64,000 nt of DNA from Lithospermum erythrorhizon (taxonomy: Eukaryota; Streptophyta; Magnoliopsida; Boraginales; Boraginaceae). This document shows, piece by piece, positions 35,296-47,649 of this stretch (its first letter is position 1; each line of letters opens with the position of its first letter). Under the pieces are notes generated by a model. It had not been told where the DNA came from, searched no databases, and was given only the letters and a program-made list of their open reading frames with translations. The stretch lies in NCBI GenBank assembly GCA_019722365.1, contig JADFUC010001522.1, forward strand, positions 1 through 64,000. The letters run 5' to 3'. The position numbers and the translations under genes were made by a program.

Positions 35296-37745
35296 TGCTG
35301 ACCCGCCCGAATTAAACATACGGTAAGAATCATTATAATCCGAACACGGAGTCACAGGCCGATGGGCGACTCGGTTTAAAAACTTTTCGTTCGTCAAAAA
35401 TTTGATTTCCATTAATATTCTCAAAATAATATAACGGTTTAAAATTTACAATCAAATCGGTGATGTCAACCAGCGACTCTATATATACAACGTATCGATA
35501 CTTGATAATGCGTAGACACAAAAAGAAGTAAATCTTGTACTCGGAATACAAAGTAATATTTGCCGACAAAGTAAAGTTTGAAAATAAAGTACAACGATCA
35601 AAAGCAGTTGACAACACGTCAAATGAGGCTGTGAGGATCCTCACCCGTGATCTTCTTTAGCCACTAAAGACAGGCTCTCAGCTTGACCTCACAGCTGTTC
35701 AGATGTCACATCGACTGGCACAGCTAGTAAAAGCCGCCATGAAAAGGGTGTAAGCGAAGTTTGATGAAAACTTAACACAAGGGTAGACTTACCATACGGA
35801 GCAGGAGCAGGACAATATTATAATAGTGATATGAATAAATACGTATGTCCGGGGACTATCTAATAAAGTCATACAATAAGATTCCAAAAAGAGGTCTCGA
35901 GAGGCGTAACATGTAAAGATATAATAGAAGTTCTCGATAAAGCCTTGATAAACTTGAGAATGTCTAAAATCACATGGGCTTCAGCATCGACAATAATTAC
36001 AAGTAAATCGCTTGTCTGCGTATACCATGAAGTATACTGACCTCTAATGCGCATATGCTCAATCCGTCTACAACGAGGAATGGATCAACCATTAATAAAC
36101 ACCCATTCTATACGAGTATAAGGCCAAACCCTTATGTATTATACCGTAGTATAGGGCAGCGCGACAATGCAGCGCGTGAAGTAGTCCTTAAAGACTTCAT
36201 ACGCTCTTATCTAGTAGTATAAGGTCCAAACCAGCAGCAGTATACCGTAGTATAGGGTCACATCGACAATGCCAGTGATCAAAATAGTCATACATTTCTT
36301 GCTCTTAGTAGTATAAGGCCAATAGCGTCGCGTATCACGCAAGGAAGGAGAGTCAACAACACTGTCGTCGACATAGGAATTCCGAATCGATACTCGAGTC
36401 ACGCCGAGTAAATACGTAACTCACAACGTCACCTCTCGATAGCCAGCTTCTGCTCCCCGAGCAATATCCAAGCATAGCGGCTAAAACATCTCGCGTCGTT
36501 GAGTCAACCTTGTCGCCGGCAAATACGAAATACATAAGTGCCGCGAGGTCACGAAATACAACGGTGCCGATAAGGCCATAAATCGAGAAATATAAAGTTG
36601 GGAGTTGAGCTATTACTTACCGAAGCAATCTTGGCCTTGAGAGAATATAATCACGTAATCATATAAATGCATTTGCCTGGAAATGAATCACACATAATCA
36701 TCACAGCGATTACATGGTTCCACTTGATTTAAAGTAAGTGCGTGAAATGCTTATTTCGTGAGATAAGTACTCACCTCTGTGGTATCACAAAATACTCATG
36801 GGACCTGATCGAAATGCTTGCTTTACGCGTCGGCGCTGAAACACCGAGAAAGTATAATCAGAAATATTTTAACTTGTGCATACTCAAAATATCGATCGGA
36901 CGCGCCCATTCGATCTCCCGCTAAATTCCACCTTATTTTAACATTTCAAATCAAACATAAATTCATTCAAAATTTAACCACCGAGTCGTAGTGCTGACTA
37001 TGCTCGAAATATGGAATTATAAACTCGACTTGAAAATAACACTTTTTAAACTAGCACGCTTTTAATCAATTTTTAAATCACCATTTTAACATGCAACAAC
37101 TACAATAAGGTCCCAATTAAACTCCTACACATTTAAAGTCTTATAAAAATATGAGCCCCAATCCAAGCTGAAACCTAAGAAAGAATCCTTTCAATGTAAC
37201 ATCCTGGCTTGACCTACAAGTCACGAATTCATCACTTATATACATCATAGCATCCATAACAAACTAAGATTCATCATAAAATTGAATTATATTATCAGCA
37301 GAAGTCAACGAAAAAATCAGCGAAAGAAACCAATTTGCACACCAATCGTAGGGAAAGATGTTTGAAACCTTAATAATGGAGCTTGGGGTTCTTTTATATA
37401 CAACAAAGTGAAGAAATGGAAGAGAAAAATCTTGTCTTCTTCCCGAGGGAAGGTCTCGGTAGGCTGGGAATGGAGAAGATATTTGTTTTTAGTTTGATAA
37501 GGATGAAATAATATTAAGTCGAAAACCCTTGCGAGGGGTTTGTGCCGAAATCCTACGAATCAATTCTTGAGCGACTTACTTAGAATCCTAACCTTTCGAA
37601 TTGTCCCCGGCTATTACTACTAAATTATAAATGTAATTAAGAACGAATAATTTCACGAAATAATATTATCGTGAAGTATTTATACTATCTCGGGTCAACT
37701 TACCGACCGAAATTTTTTTATTTTTAAACGTAACGGGTTATTACG
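35296..37745 (-). mobile_element. Solo Gypsy-type LTR 1, inserted in Copia element 2
   Basis: A 2450-bp non-coding insert. On the minus strand it starts CGTAATAACCCGTTACG, one base from the common plant Gypsy LTR start TGTAATAACCCG, and ends CGGGTCAGCA. It is flanked by the 5-bp duplication GTAGA (35,291-35,295 and 37,746-37,750). Removing it and one GTAGA restores the Copia block GRLGHVNTDSIKRLRK. It carries repeated CGGTATAAG-type words (36,140-36,330 on the opposite strand) that also occur in LTR 2. The clade is not proven; the length and start suggest a Tekay/Del-like chromovirus. Confidence 0.8.
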
Positions 37746-37750
37746 GTAGA

Positions 37751-38974
37751 TTAGGACATGTTAATACTGATTCAATTAAAAGGCTTAGAAAGCATGCATA
37801 ATTTCATAATTATCTTCAGCTGGATTTTAGTGCAATGCTGGCGTAGAGGCAAAGTTTACAAAGAAACCTAGTAAACCTGTAACCTTAAGACAATCTAATC
37901 TACTTGACTTAATTCATACCGTACAAAGTTTTAGAACAATAGGAGTAAGGGAGGTAAATATTATTACATCACTTTTATTGATGATTGTTCAAGATATACT
38001 AGAATGTATTTACTTAGAACAAAGAACGAGGCAGAAATAATGTTCATGAAATTTAAGAATGAGGTAGAAAACCAACTTGATAGGAAAATCAAAAGAATAA
38101 GGTCACGATAGGGTGGAATGAGTGCATTTCTTTGTAGACAGCCGAAAAGAATGGAATTATCGTAAGGCAAATTGCACTTACACACCGACAAAATGGAATA
38201 GTTGAACGTAAAAATAGAACTTTAAAAAATATGATGAATGCTATGCTTCTAAGTTGAGGGTCTTCTAATGAAATGTGAAGTAGTACTTTTCGACTGTCAT
38301 ATTCTGTCAGTACACAAGTAAGAAGTAGACAGACTTCTACATGAGATTTGGAAGGGTTATTCTCCTAGCTAGAATTATCTTAGAGAGTGGGGGTGTTTAG
38401 CTAAAGTAGGCTTGGCTGACCCTAAGAAGACTAACATTGGACCTAAGACTTATGATTGTGTGTTCATAGGTTATGCTCAAAATTCTGCTGCATATAGATT
38501 TATGTCTTTGAGTGATCATTCCATATCTGAAGCTAGGGATGCTTAGATTTTTTGAGCATGTATTTTCTTTAAAGAAAGATTTGTGATTTTTCTTGTATCT
38601 ATACATTTATGCACGGTGATTTGTCTGTGCTAGTAGCTCTGCCAATATTCATTTAGATGAACCTAGAAGTAAGAGGCCTAGAATTGAGAAAAAATTTGGA
38701 GATGATTTTATTACAAACTTTATAGCTGAAATCACTTGTATTAATTCTTTAAATGATGAGCTTGTTCGGCCTACTTAATAGAAGAGGATCCAAAAACTTA
38801 TGATGAGGCAATGAAATCCATTGATGCTATTTTTTGAAAAGAAGTTATTCAAAGTGAACCCGGACTACATAATATCGCGAATCATGCTTGGGGTTAATTT
38901 GAATTACCCAAGGTAGTAAACCCGTTAGTAGTAAATGGATGGATTAAGGGAAAAGATGAGAACTAATGTCTGAT
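37751..38974 (+). pseudogene. Copia element 2, integrase relic
   Basis: The plus-strand frames read LGHVNTDSIKRLRK at 37,751, SRYTRMYLLRTKNEAEIMFMKF near 38,010 (in shifted frame), an RIRS block near 38,090, and a long well-kept stretch near 38,395-38,540 with LAKVGLADPKKTNIGPKTYD, CVFIGYAQNSAAYRF and DHSISEARDA. This is the integrase core and C-terminal region of Copia pol. A PKTYDEAM-like connection to reverse transcriptase (about 38,790) precedes the second solo LTR. Frameshifts and stops show it is inactive. Confidence 0.82.
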
Positions 38975-41566
38975 TGTAATAACGTTCGTTAAAAAAGCCC
39001 AAAAAGTGATTAGGTGGTGGGACCACGGAGATGAGTATAAATAATTTCGGAATAATAACAACGATGTCTGAGGCTAGTATTATATGAGTGGTAGTTTATG
39101 TCGTGGGAAATTTTACATTTGGAATCGGTTTAATTGAGATTTAAGAGATGCGGAAAGTGGAGAAATTAACTTGAGAAACCGAGCGGGACTTCAGTATTCT
39201 TAAATATCTTACCGTCACTTATCAACCGTTACCGCGAAAGGAAAATCTCGTCTTAACCCCAACTTCTTGGTGTTGGCGAGATTCCCTTCCCTCCCCCGCT
39301 TTGAAATTTTCTTCCGCATTTACCGATTGTTAACGAACTCAAAGATCGTTGGTTGAATAATGTTTCCACACAAATGCATCTTCTTTGAATTAATGTAAGA
39401 AGGTTCAAATCTTTTTGGGATATTTCTTGGGTTTTGACATAGTTGGCTTTTAGTTGACTTTTGCTAAATTGAATTTAATTTTGTTTCTAAGTTTGTTATG
39501 GGTAGTATGATGAATATAAGTAGTTAATTTATGAGTTAAGATGTTGTTTGAGGTTTATGGTGATAGGTTGACTTTTCCTAGGTTAGTTGACTTTTGATGT
39601 TGACTTTTTTATAAGACTTTTAAATGTGTAGGGGGTTAATTTGGGACCTTATTGTAGTTGTTGTAAGGTTAAATTGTGATTTATAATCGATTAGAGAAAT
39701 TTAGGTTGAAAAAGTGTGATTGGTAAAGTTGAGTAGTAATTGAGATTTTGGGTATAGGTTGTTATTTATGGACTTGAGGGTTAAATAAGATGACTTATAA
39801 GTTGATTGTCCCAGAGAATGTTAAAGTGATAACGTGGAAATTTTAGAGGGGGAGCCGATTGGGTTGTGTCAAGCCAGGGGTTATTATTTAGATTCTTGAG
39901 GGTTATTTCGTTGTCTTATTAAATGCGTTTTTTAGACCGGATTTTAGCAATCGTTCCACTTAAGAGTTGAGTAATGTATCTTACGAATGCAAGTATAGTA
40001 GTAAGGTTTTGATTGTACTTTACAGGTGTTTTTTGTTAGGTGTTGATGGAGTGGAAAGGGAGGCAGGTTACCGTGATTGTATTTCGAGGAAGGGATTTTG
40101 TGGTAGTAGCGAGGAGGTGAGTACTTATCTCACTTGAATTTACTCTTTTACGTACTTACTTTAAATTATGTGAAAGCAACGTGTCATTGTTATACGATTA
40201 TGTGTGATTCGTTTGTGGCGAGCCATGATATGATTATGTGATTGTATTTACGTAGGCGTTGAAGATTTGCTTGAGGTAAGTAATAGCTTGAACTCTCAGC
40301 TACGTTTCTTGTGTTAAATGGCGCACATCGCATTTACGTGTTCCGTGGCCTTGTCGTGACACACATTTACGGCAGCCGGCGGTTACGGTGGATTTTTGAT
40401 TGTGAGAGGTTTTTAGCCGTGTGCTTTGATATTGTTGGGAATAAGAGTAGTTAGTTGTTGGGAGATGTTGGTTGGTTGGAGTTATGTGTGACTTTGGGGG
40501 TGACTTGAGTATTAGGATATGACCACATAGTTGGGATGATTAGGGGTTAGGTGACTCGCTTCCTTGTAGGATATGTGATCTTTATTGGCCTTATACTTTG
40601 GTATAAGTGCGATTTGAACTTACCGCCCCGGTATAAGTGCTGATGCAACCTTATACTTCGGTATAAGAAGCGGTGTGATTATCTATGATTCCTTTGCTAT
40701 GTGCATTGTTGGTGTTGGCACTTATACTCACGGTATAAGGCGGTGTTTATTAGCGATTGGTCGTTCACAGCCCAGGTAGGCAGTTGAGTATATGCGCATT
40801 AGAGGTTGGTATAGTTGGAAATATGAGAGAGATAGATGGTTTGATGACTAGAGTTATAGTGGATTTGTTAGTCTACTGTGATCTTATTACGGGTGATTGT
40901 GTACTTATTGAGACTTTGTATTATATCTTGACATGTTATCTCTTGAGGCATGCTTTTGGAATTTTATGATATGGCACATTAGGTAGTCTGAGTCTATACA
41001 TATTTATTTATGTTGACTCATATATCATTAGTGTCTCGTTTAAAATTGTAGTAAGTTTCGCCCCGTGTGTTAAGTTTTCACTAAACACGCCCATTTACCA
41101 CCCAGCCGACTTTGGGCGGCATTTCATTTGTGCGGGTTGGCCAGTGGCGGTTAGTCGGAGAGGTTGTTTGAGAGTTTTTATTCAGTGGCTAAGAGTGTGA
41201 GCATCGGGTGGATGAGGATCCTCGCTTGATCTCGTTTCTTTGTATTGTTAACCGTTTAGCGATTGTTGTATTCGTTTCGGACTTTAGCCTTGTCGGTAAT
41301 TATTTTGTATTCGGAATCACAGTATTTACTCCCGATTGTAGCCTTGCCGGCATTACTTTCTTTTGAGATATATTGTATATATATGGGTTGGTTGGTTAGA
41401 TATCAGCTGATGGATTGTAAATTTTAAGCTGTTTTTCTAGAATTTTAATTGTAAATCAAATTTTTGGATGAAGCAGCGTAGTTCTTTTTAAAGCGGTGAA
41501 TCCGTCGGTATGAGGTAACTACAATTGTTCACGATTATAATGATTCTCACCTCGGGCGTGGGCACA
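38975..41566 (+). mobile_element. Solo Gypsy-type LTR 2, inserted in Copia element 2
   Basis: About 2.6 kb, starting TGTAATAACGTTCG and ending GGGCACA. It is homologous to LTR 1 in inverted orientation: both contain the block TTTATAAGACTTTTAAATGT or a close variant, GGGACCTTATTGTAGTTG, several CGGTATAAG words and a tail with TGATTGTAAATTTTAA and ATAATGATTCT. It separates the KW.FKGKDE and RLVIRGF blocks of the Copia reverse transcriptase. No clean target duplication was found (CTGAT on the left, GGTAG or a nearby CTGAC on the right), so the ends are approximate. Confidence 0.7.
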
Positions 41567-41583
41567 GGTAGGTCGTTCTGACA

Positions 41584-42660
41584 ATGCCAAGAGGTTTAAT
41601 CTTTAGACTTGTGATTAGAGGTTTTACACAAAAGAAGAATATTGATTATTTTGACACGTATTCTCCAGTAACCAAGATAGCTACCATAAGAACTTTAATA
41701 GCTATAGTTGCTATTCATGATTTGGTAGTACACCGGATGGATGTTAAAACCACATTCTTGAATGGTGACCTAGAGGAAGAGATATATATGTCTCAGCCCA
41801 GGAGGGTTTTTGTGATTAAAGTCGAGAATAAGATTGTGTAAATTGAAGAAATCCTCTTTATGTTAAGCAAGCTCTACTTGATTGGTATGAAGTTTAATAA
41901 CACTTTAGTGAGAGATGGATATGTTATTTAATAACTCGACTCTTTGTGTACTCAAAGTGTTAGGATGGAATTACATCTTTATCTGGCATATATTGATGAC
42001 ATATTGATTCTTTGTACTTCGATTATTATGGTAAATAAAACCAAAGAATTTTTATTATCACAATTTGAGATGAAGGACTTAGGGGAAGCTGATGTTATCC
42101 TTGGAGTTAGAGTAATTAGAAACTACGATTAAGGGAATTTCACCAGTCGTCTGGAATTTATGTCGAGAAGGTCTTCAAGAAATTCTTTCTTTTGACGTTG
42201 TACTGCTTCAGAACTTCTATGACTACGAGTATAGATCGACTAAGAATATGGGTGGAAGTGTATCCCAAATTGAGTATGCTAAAATCATTGATAGTGTGAT
42301 GTTCCTTATGAACTGCACTCGACCAGATATTGCTTATGTTGTAAGTAGATTAAGTCGATATACACATAACTTGACGATAGTCATTAATTTGCTCTTAAAT
42401 GGATTTGTTAAAATATCTAAAAAGGGACCTCCCCAATATATGTTTGTATTTTTGGAAAATTTCTTTGTCTTGAAAGGATATTGTGATGCTAATTGGAGTT
42501 CGGTAATGATGAGATCGGCTACGGCGGTTATGTTTTTCACACTTGGTGGCTATTTTTGTGGAGTCTGCCAAAGCAGGACTTGTATAGCGCATTCCACGAT
42601 GGAATATGAATTTATTGCTCTTAAGTTGGCGGTCGAAGCCGGATTGGTTAATTCTTGACG
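41584..42660 (+). pseudogene. Copia element 2, reverse transcriptase and RNase H relic
   Basis: The frame 41,584-41,841 has RLVIRGFTQKKNIDYFDTYS, PVTKIATIRTLIAIVA and MDVKTTFLNGDLEEEIYM, the standard Copia RT block. At about 41,975 LAYIDDILIL holds the catalytic YVDD-type motif as YIDD, followed by FEMKDLGEADVILGVRVI. The frame 42,248-42,658 has TRPDIAYVVSRLSRYTHN, GYCDANWSS and HSTMEYEFIAL, the RNase H part. A few stops and frameshifts break an otherwise well-kept sequence. Confidence 0.9.
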
Positions 42661-43019
42661 AGACATGCGATTATGGAAGAAACTTATGGAACACCGGTTT
42701 TCTTAAATTTGTGATTAGCATGAGGCGGTCGTTGGAGTGGGCTAAGAATGTTGTGTGTAATGGAAAGAAAGACACGTTCGTATCGGGGCGCGTGGTGTTG
42801 TTAGGCTAAAATAGGTGATTTAACTTTAGGCATGTGAAGTCGAAGAAATCTTTCCCGATCCTTTTACGAGGAGGTTGACAAGGAAGGTTATCGGCGATAC
42901 GTCGAGGGAGCGAGGGGCTCGAGCCACGAAGTCAAAATAATATGAGGTGGATGATATCCGTGAGGGGTCGAAACCAAGAAATATAAAAATTTGTCTGTTC
43001 ACGTGGTGTGTGTTGTAGT

Positions 43020-43395
43020 GTTTGATAAATTCATGAAGCAGTTTGGTGAGTGCTTTTGAGGCAGCGCTTGATGGATTCGTTTTGTTGGTCCATGCTTGAT
43101 TTTGGTGGTGCTATTGAGAAGCACTTGATGGACATCGGTCTAAATCCATAGCCGAGCTTTTGGTGAATTAACTTTGTAACGTACTTGATTTTGATCAAGA
43201 AAATTCATAGCCAGTTTTTGGTGGTGCTATTGAGAAGCAACAGTGAATTTTAATGCATGTACTTCATAACCCGGCTTTTGGTGAAGATGTATCGAGACGC
43301 ACTTGATGAAGTTTGATCATGATATTCATAGCCAGTTTTGATAGTGCTTTGAGATGCACTTGATGGATTTTGATTTGATTTGTGTTAAGAGGTTG
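43020..43395 (+). repeat. Degenerate tandem repeat before the Copia 2 3' LTR
   Basis: Units of about 70-100 bp share ATAGCCAGTTTTGGTGGTGC and TATTGAGAAGCACTTGATGG or variants. About four copies are visible. The array lies in the 3' untranslated region of the element. Confidence 0.6.
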
Positions 43396-43766
43396 GACAT
43401 TATGTCCTTAATAACTTAGAGATGGTACTATTGAGAGGCCTTGTTATGTAAGGAGTTACCTACGTGAGTGTGATGAATGCGAAATAGCCATCCCATGGAA
43501 GAGTTCTGAGCACTCATTTAACCCGAGGTGTGCATGGCCTTTAAAGCATTTTGAGATTATATCGCGGAACTTATACGATCTTGAGGTATGATATGTGTTA
43601 TAGAGTGCCAGTAGAAAAGTTAATAAGTTCAAGAAGAAATTCAGCTTTATTGATGGCAGCCAATTAGTCGAAAGATATTGATGCTTAAGTATCAAAGCCT
43701 TCGCTTTACCGAGGAAACTTTCTTTTTCTCTTCTTCATGAGCTTGTTTTAAATCGTTAGTGGGAGT

Positions 43767-44376
43767 TGTTAGGATAATGTTTTGCAATTAAAGTCACAAA
43801 ACCATTTGGATAATCAATTTTAATATTTGAGTTATTTCTGATTTGATTGGTAAATGGCTCCATTTCAAAACTTTGAAATTTGGATTAATGGCTGTAACGG
43901 ATTGTGGTTTAATGGGTAGAACCGTTTTCTTATTTTTGGTTTAATGGGTGGAGCCGTTTGTATGCTTCTTATTTAATGGAGTATTTTACGTTTTGATTGG
44001 TGAGTGCTATGTATAACTTCACGATTACCGTTCTAAAAAACCACCGGCAAAAGAAAACAAACTAACAAAATCATTTATGATCATTAACTGTCCTATTATA
44101 TATATACGTTCTTACTCTCGTCCATTTCATAATTTATTTCGTTTTCACAAAGACGACTTCTTCATCCGTTTGGTGTTTGAATCACTTTTCACGGGTATTG
44201 TTCCAGTCATAGGCCCTGGTAGGCGTGTTCTTTGGGCTATTTATGTTAACCTTGGGGAGGCTGCAATGCGATTACCGCAGTCGTGCCGGTAATTGCTTTG
44301 AGTCGATTGGCTTTCCGTGGCGGCCTGACTTGAATCGATAAGTTTTTGTTGTTATTTGTCGTTGTTATTTCATTTG
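43767..44376 (+). mobile_element. Copia element 2, 3' LTR
   Basis: Homologous to the LTR at 33,243. It is preceded by GTTAGTGGGAG, a purine-rich polypurine tract of the form seen in many Copia elements. Together the LTRs span 11.1 kb, of which about 5 kb is the two solo LTR inserts. Confidence 0.8.
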
Positions 44377-44496
44377 ATTTCTGAAGTGAGAGTTGATAGA
44401 AGATGTAGGCCTTATTTATTGTTCGAGCTCCTTTTTGAGAAAAGCTCGATGAGCCATTTTAAGGTTCTTGTCGCATTTCATATACCGAGGTAGATT

Positions 44497-44745
44497 TTGA
44501 GTCCACTTCTTTTACAAAGCCTTTTACTTTTGTTAGATGTAGATTTGGAAACCTTTGAAATTGTAAAGGAGAATGCGATGGTTGATCGCATGTGTGTCGG
44601 GCCGAGTTTGGTGGAAAAAACCCTTAGTTACATTGGGTGGTGTGTGCCAACCACTCCAAGGCAAGCTTCCTTGCGTGATCGATACTTCTTGAAATACAAC
44701 GAGTTGACGATTGAAGAAGATAGCCGTTTCACAGTAGCTAAGTAA
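44497..44745 (+). other. Unrecognised 82-codon open frame
   Basis: The frame contains VDLETFEIVKENAMVDRM and a Tyr-rich segment, then a stop at 44,743-44,745. After the stop the same frame continues PVEYFKKKELVDVV. It does not resemble a named transposon domain known to me. It could be a captured gene fragment or chance. It directly follows the Copia 2 3' LTR. Confidence 0.2.
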
Positions 44746-45499
44746 CCCGTAGAGTACTTTAAAAAGAAGGAGCTCGTTGATGTTGTGAAGATTCCAATTT
44801 TTGAAAGATAATATAAAAGAGAAGTTGGATAGAAGGGTAGGGGATTAAGCAGTTAAAAATTTAAAGAATTCCAAATATTGTTAATGTATGAGCATTCAAA
44901 AAATAAATGTTGCCTATTTTATTATGAAAAGAACAAAGACAAAGAGGTAGTATTAATAGTATGTTTAGTTTTTTTTTGCTAATAGGTCAACCATTGGAAG
45001 TCTATTGAGAAAATTTTAATTTTTTGGGGGAAGAGGGATGACCAAAGCTTATTCAGTATGGTTAGGAGTAAGTTGATAAGTGAATTTGATAAAATTATAG
45101 TTTGGGGAATTTTGTTTGAGAGTTTGGAGTAAAGATATTTGGTGCTAAAGTTTTTATTAGGCCAAACTTAAGCGATATTGTTCACTGAGGGGCATATTTT
45201 GAATATTTCATTATGAAGAGGAAAGATAGAAGCTGAGTAGTTGCGTGTTCGGAGAGGTGTTATGATAAAGCGAGACCTAAAACAAAAGTTGGATGCCTAA
45301 ATTTTCAATGTTAGAGAACATATCGAGATGCTTGTGGATCGAGCCACGGGATCGATTTATCATACAGATATTAATAATGGAACACGATTTCTGACTTTTA
45401 AAGATCAAATTGTTTGAGATACTCTTAATTCAGTTGAAGGCTTTTCCAAGTCAAGATACATTTGGTTTATCAATTGCGAATAGGCGAGAGGAGTTGGAA

Positions 45500-47640
45500 A
45501 AGTATTTTTGATTAAATTTTTTTTGACATGGGTGAGTTTGGGGAATTGAATAAGTCTCCATGCAATTTCGACCCGAGAGGCCGAGTTGAAATGGTGAAGA
45601 TGTTTAAAGCTGCGATGTCAGCACTTTGTTTGTATCAGATGTAGGAAATTTCAATTGATCCAGTGGATAGAAGAGGGATTGGGTTTATCGGAGAAAGTTA
45701 ACAAATACGTTGATAACATGAAGTGTGGTGAGGGAAATTTGTAAACTCCGTTAGGTAGACTAGGATTGATTGTAGAACAAATTTGATTAATTTGGCCTTG
45801 CAAAGTTGAAATTTGACCTTCAAAGACATGATTTTCTTGATCTTATCAATAATGTTTGCAAAATTTAAATTTCGGTTTGTTGTGGTCGAGGGTAATGCGA
45901 GGTAAATACCAAAGATAGGGGATTCAAAGATTCCTAAGGCGAAAGAACCTTGGTTTTATGATTAATTATCTACCTAGAATCCACCTTGAAAAGTTGAGAC
46001 TATTTTGCAAAATGAATTAAGGCTTTATTGTCAAGGTACATGAAGAAATAGCTATCGTCTTCAAATAACGAGACGTGATAGCTTGGGTCCGTTCCTTACG
46101 CGTGACCAATCCACTTTTGGAACTCTTTATCTTGGTGAAATTGAAGGGCAGAAGAAGAGTTCCGGTCTTGAGAGAGAGCAAAGAAGGATCTCCTTGTTTC
46201 AGTCCACAATGTGGTTTGAAAGTTTTTGAGGCTTTGCCCGTTGACAATGACATGATGCGTAACCGTGAGTGACACGTTCTTTGACTGATTAATCATTAAC
46301 AAGGGAATCAGTAGTTTCCGGAGTTTGAGAAAGAAAGTCTCACACGATCTGTCGAAAGCACTTATATCGATGTTGATAGGCACTAAACTGCCTTTTTACA
46401 TTTTAGAGGTTGATTATATGGGTCGGTCTTTGTGTCATGATAATATTATCACGAATATTCGTTCATGAACAAAGCGTTTTGGAGCGGAGAAACAAAGGGA
46501 GTTCGTATGTGGCTTAGGGCGATTGACTAGAACCTTAGAGGCAATTTTGTGAATGCTAGGGATTAAAGCAATTTTGTAGAGGTTATTGATTTCCTTGAAT
46601 GTGACTCTTGTTGAGGAATTCAAAAGCGTTTCCGTTGACGTCTTTCCCGATTTTTTGGGTAGAATTTAGCGGGAAAGCGGGTTAGGTCCTAGAGATTTGT
46701 AGTGAGGCATTTGAAAAAGGGCAGTTTAGAGCTTCCTTTGGCTCGAAGTGAGCACTCAAATAATTAATTTGATGCAGGTGAGTTTATTGAAAATATATTT
46801 CAAAGAATCAAAGCTGGTTTGGTTACCGTTAGCTTGATATGGGAGGTTGGTTGTTTTGAAGAGGTCCATGTAGTAGTTTTTACAATGTGCTCACGATATC
46901 CTCCTCAATGGTAAAAAAATTATTGTTGGAGTCACAAATTTCAAGAATGTTGTTAATTTTAACTTTGGTAATACCAGCATGGGCATGGAAAAAATTTGTG
47001 TTCGATTGTATAGTTAACTTTGATCCTACGCTTAATATTCATCTTTAGATTTTAAAAGGAATCAAGGGATTTCTAAGATTACGATCGAGAGAATGCGGAA
47101 TTAAGGATTTGAGGGATGATTTTGAGTTTGGGAGAGGCGGCTTTGAATGCTGAAAATGTTTCCCTTGAGTCATTATTCCGGTGTTTGATGATGATCACTT
47201 TTTGGTTTGAAATTTTGAATGAAATTAAAGGGAGAAAGAGCCAATTCGAGAGTCCGTGGCGAAGGGAAGGAATTAGCTGACAAAGATCGGGTAAAAGGGT
47301 TAAAGTTAGTTTGAAGGACGGAGAGGTTTTGATAGTATTTTTGGTAGAGATGAGAATTGCGCCATGATCGGATTTTGAATGGGAAACCAGGGCAGGAGGA
47401 AGAAGGAGTCCAACCCGTTCGATGTTCCCCATGCTTTCTACATCGATTTTCATAAATTGTTCTTCCTTTCTACTTTAGGACGGGGACAATTTCTTTGCAG
47501 TATAGAGGAAGATGTGATTCCCCAAATTTGAGAAAGTTGAGGAGATGCCTTGAGCCATTAATGGTATTGCGGGGAGAGAGATGTTTCTCGTGATTAAAAA
47601 AACTTGATTAGAATACATGCACGTAGAAGGATGAGCGAGT
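45500..47640 (-). pseudogene. LINE (L1-type) retrotransposon relic
   Basis: On the minus strand, higher coordinates come first. An endonuclease-like tail at about 47,080-47,450 contains an SKSDHGAIL block (the SDH motif). The reverse transcriptase follows: IALIPS and ASKVLVNRPKPH near 46,500-46,600, VNGQSLKNF, then FKPHCGLKQGDP near 46,200, and a catalytic FADD-type motif read as FEDDSYFF at 46,051-46,065. Multiple stops and frameshifts make it inactive. The 5' and 3' limits are not defined and no poly(A) tail or target duplication was placed. Confidence 0.8.
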
Positions 47641-47649
47641 GAGAAAGAG

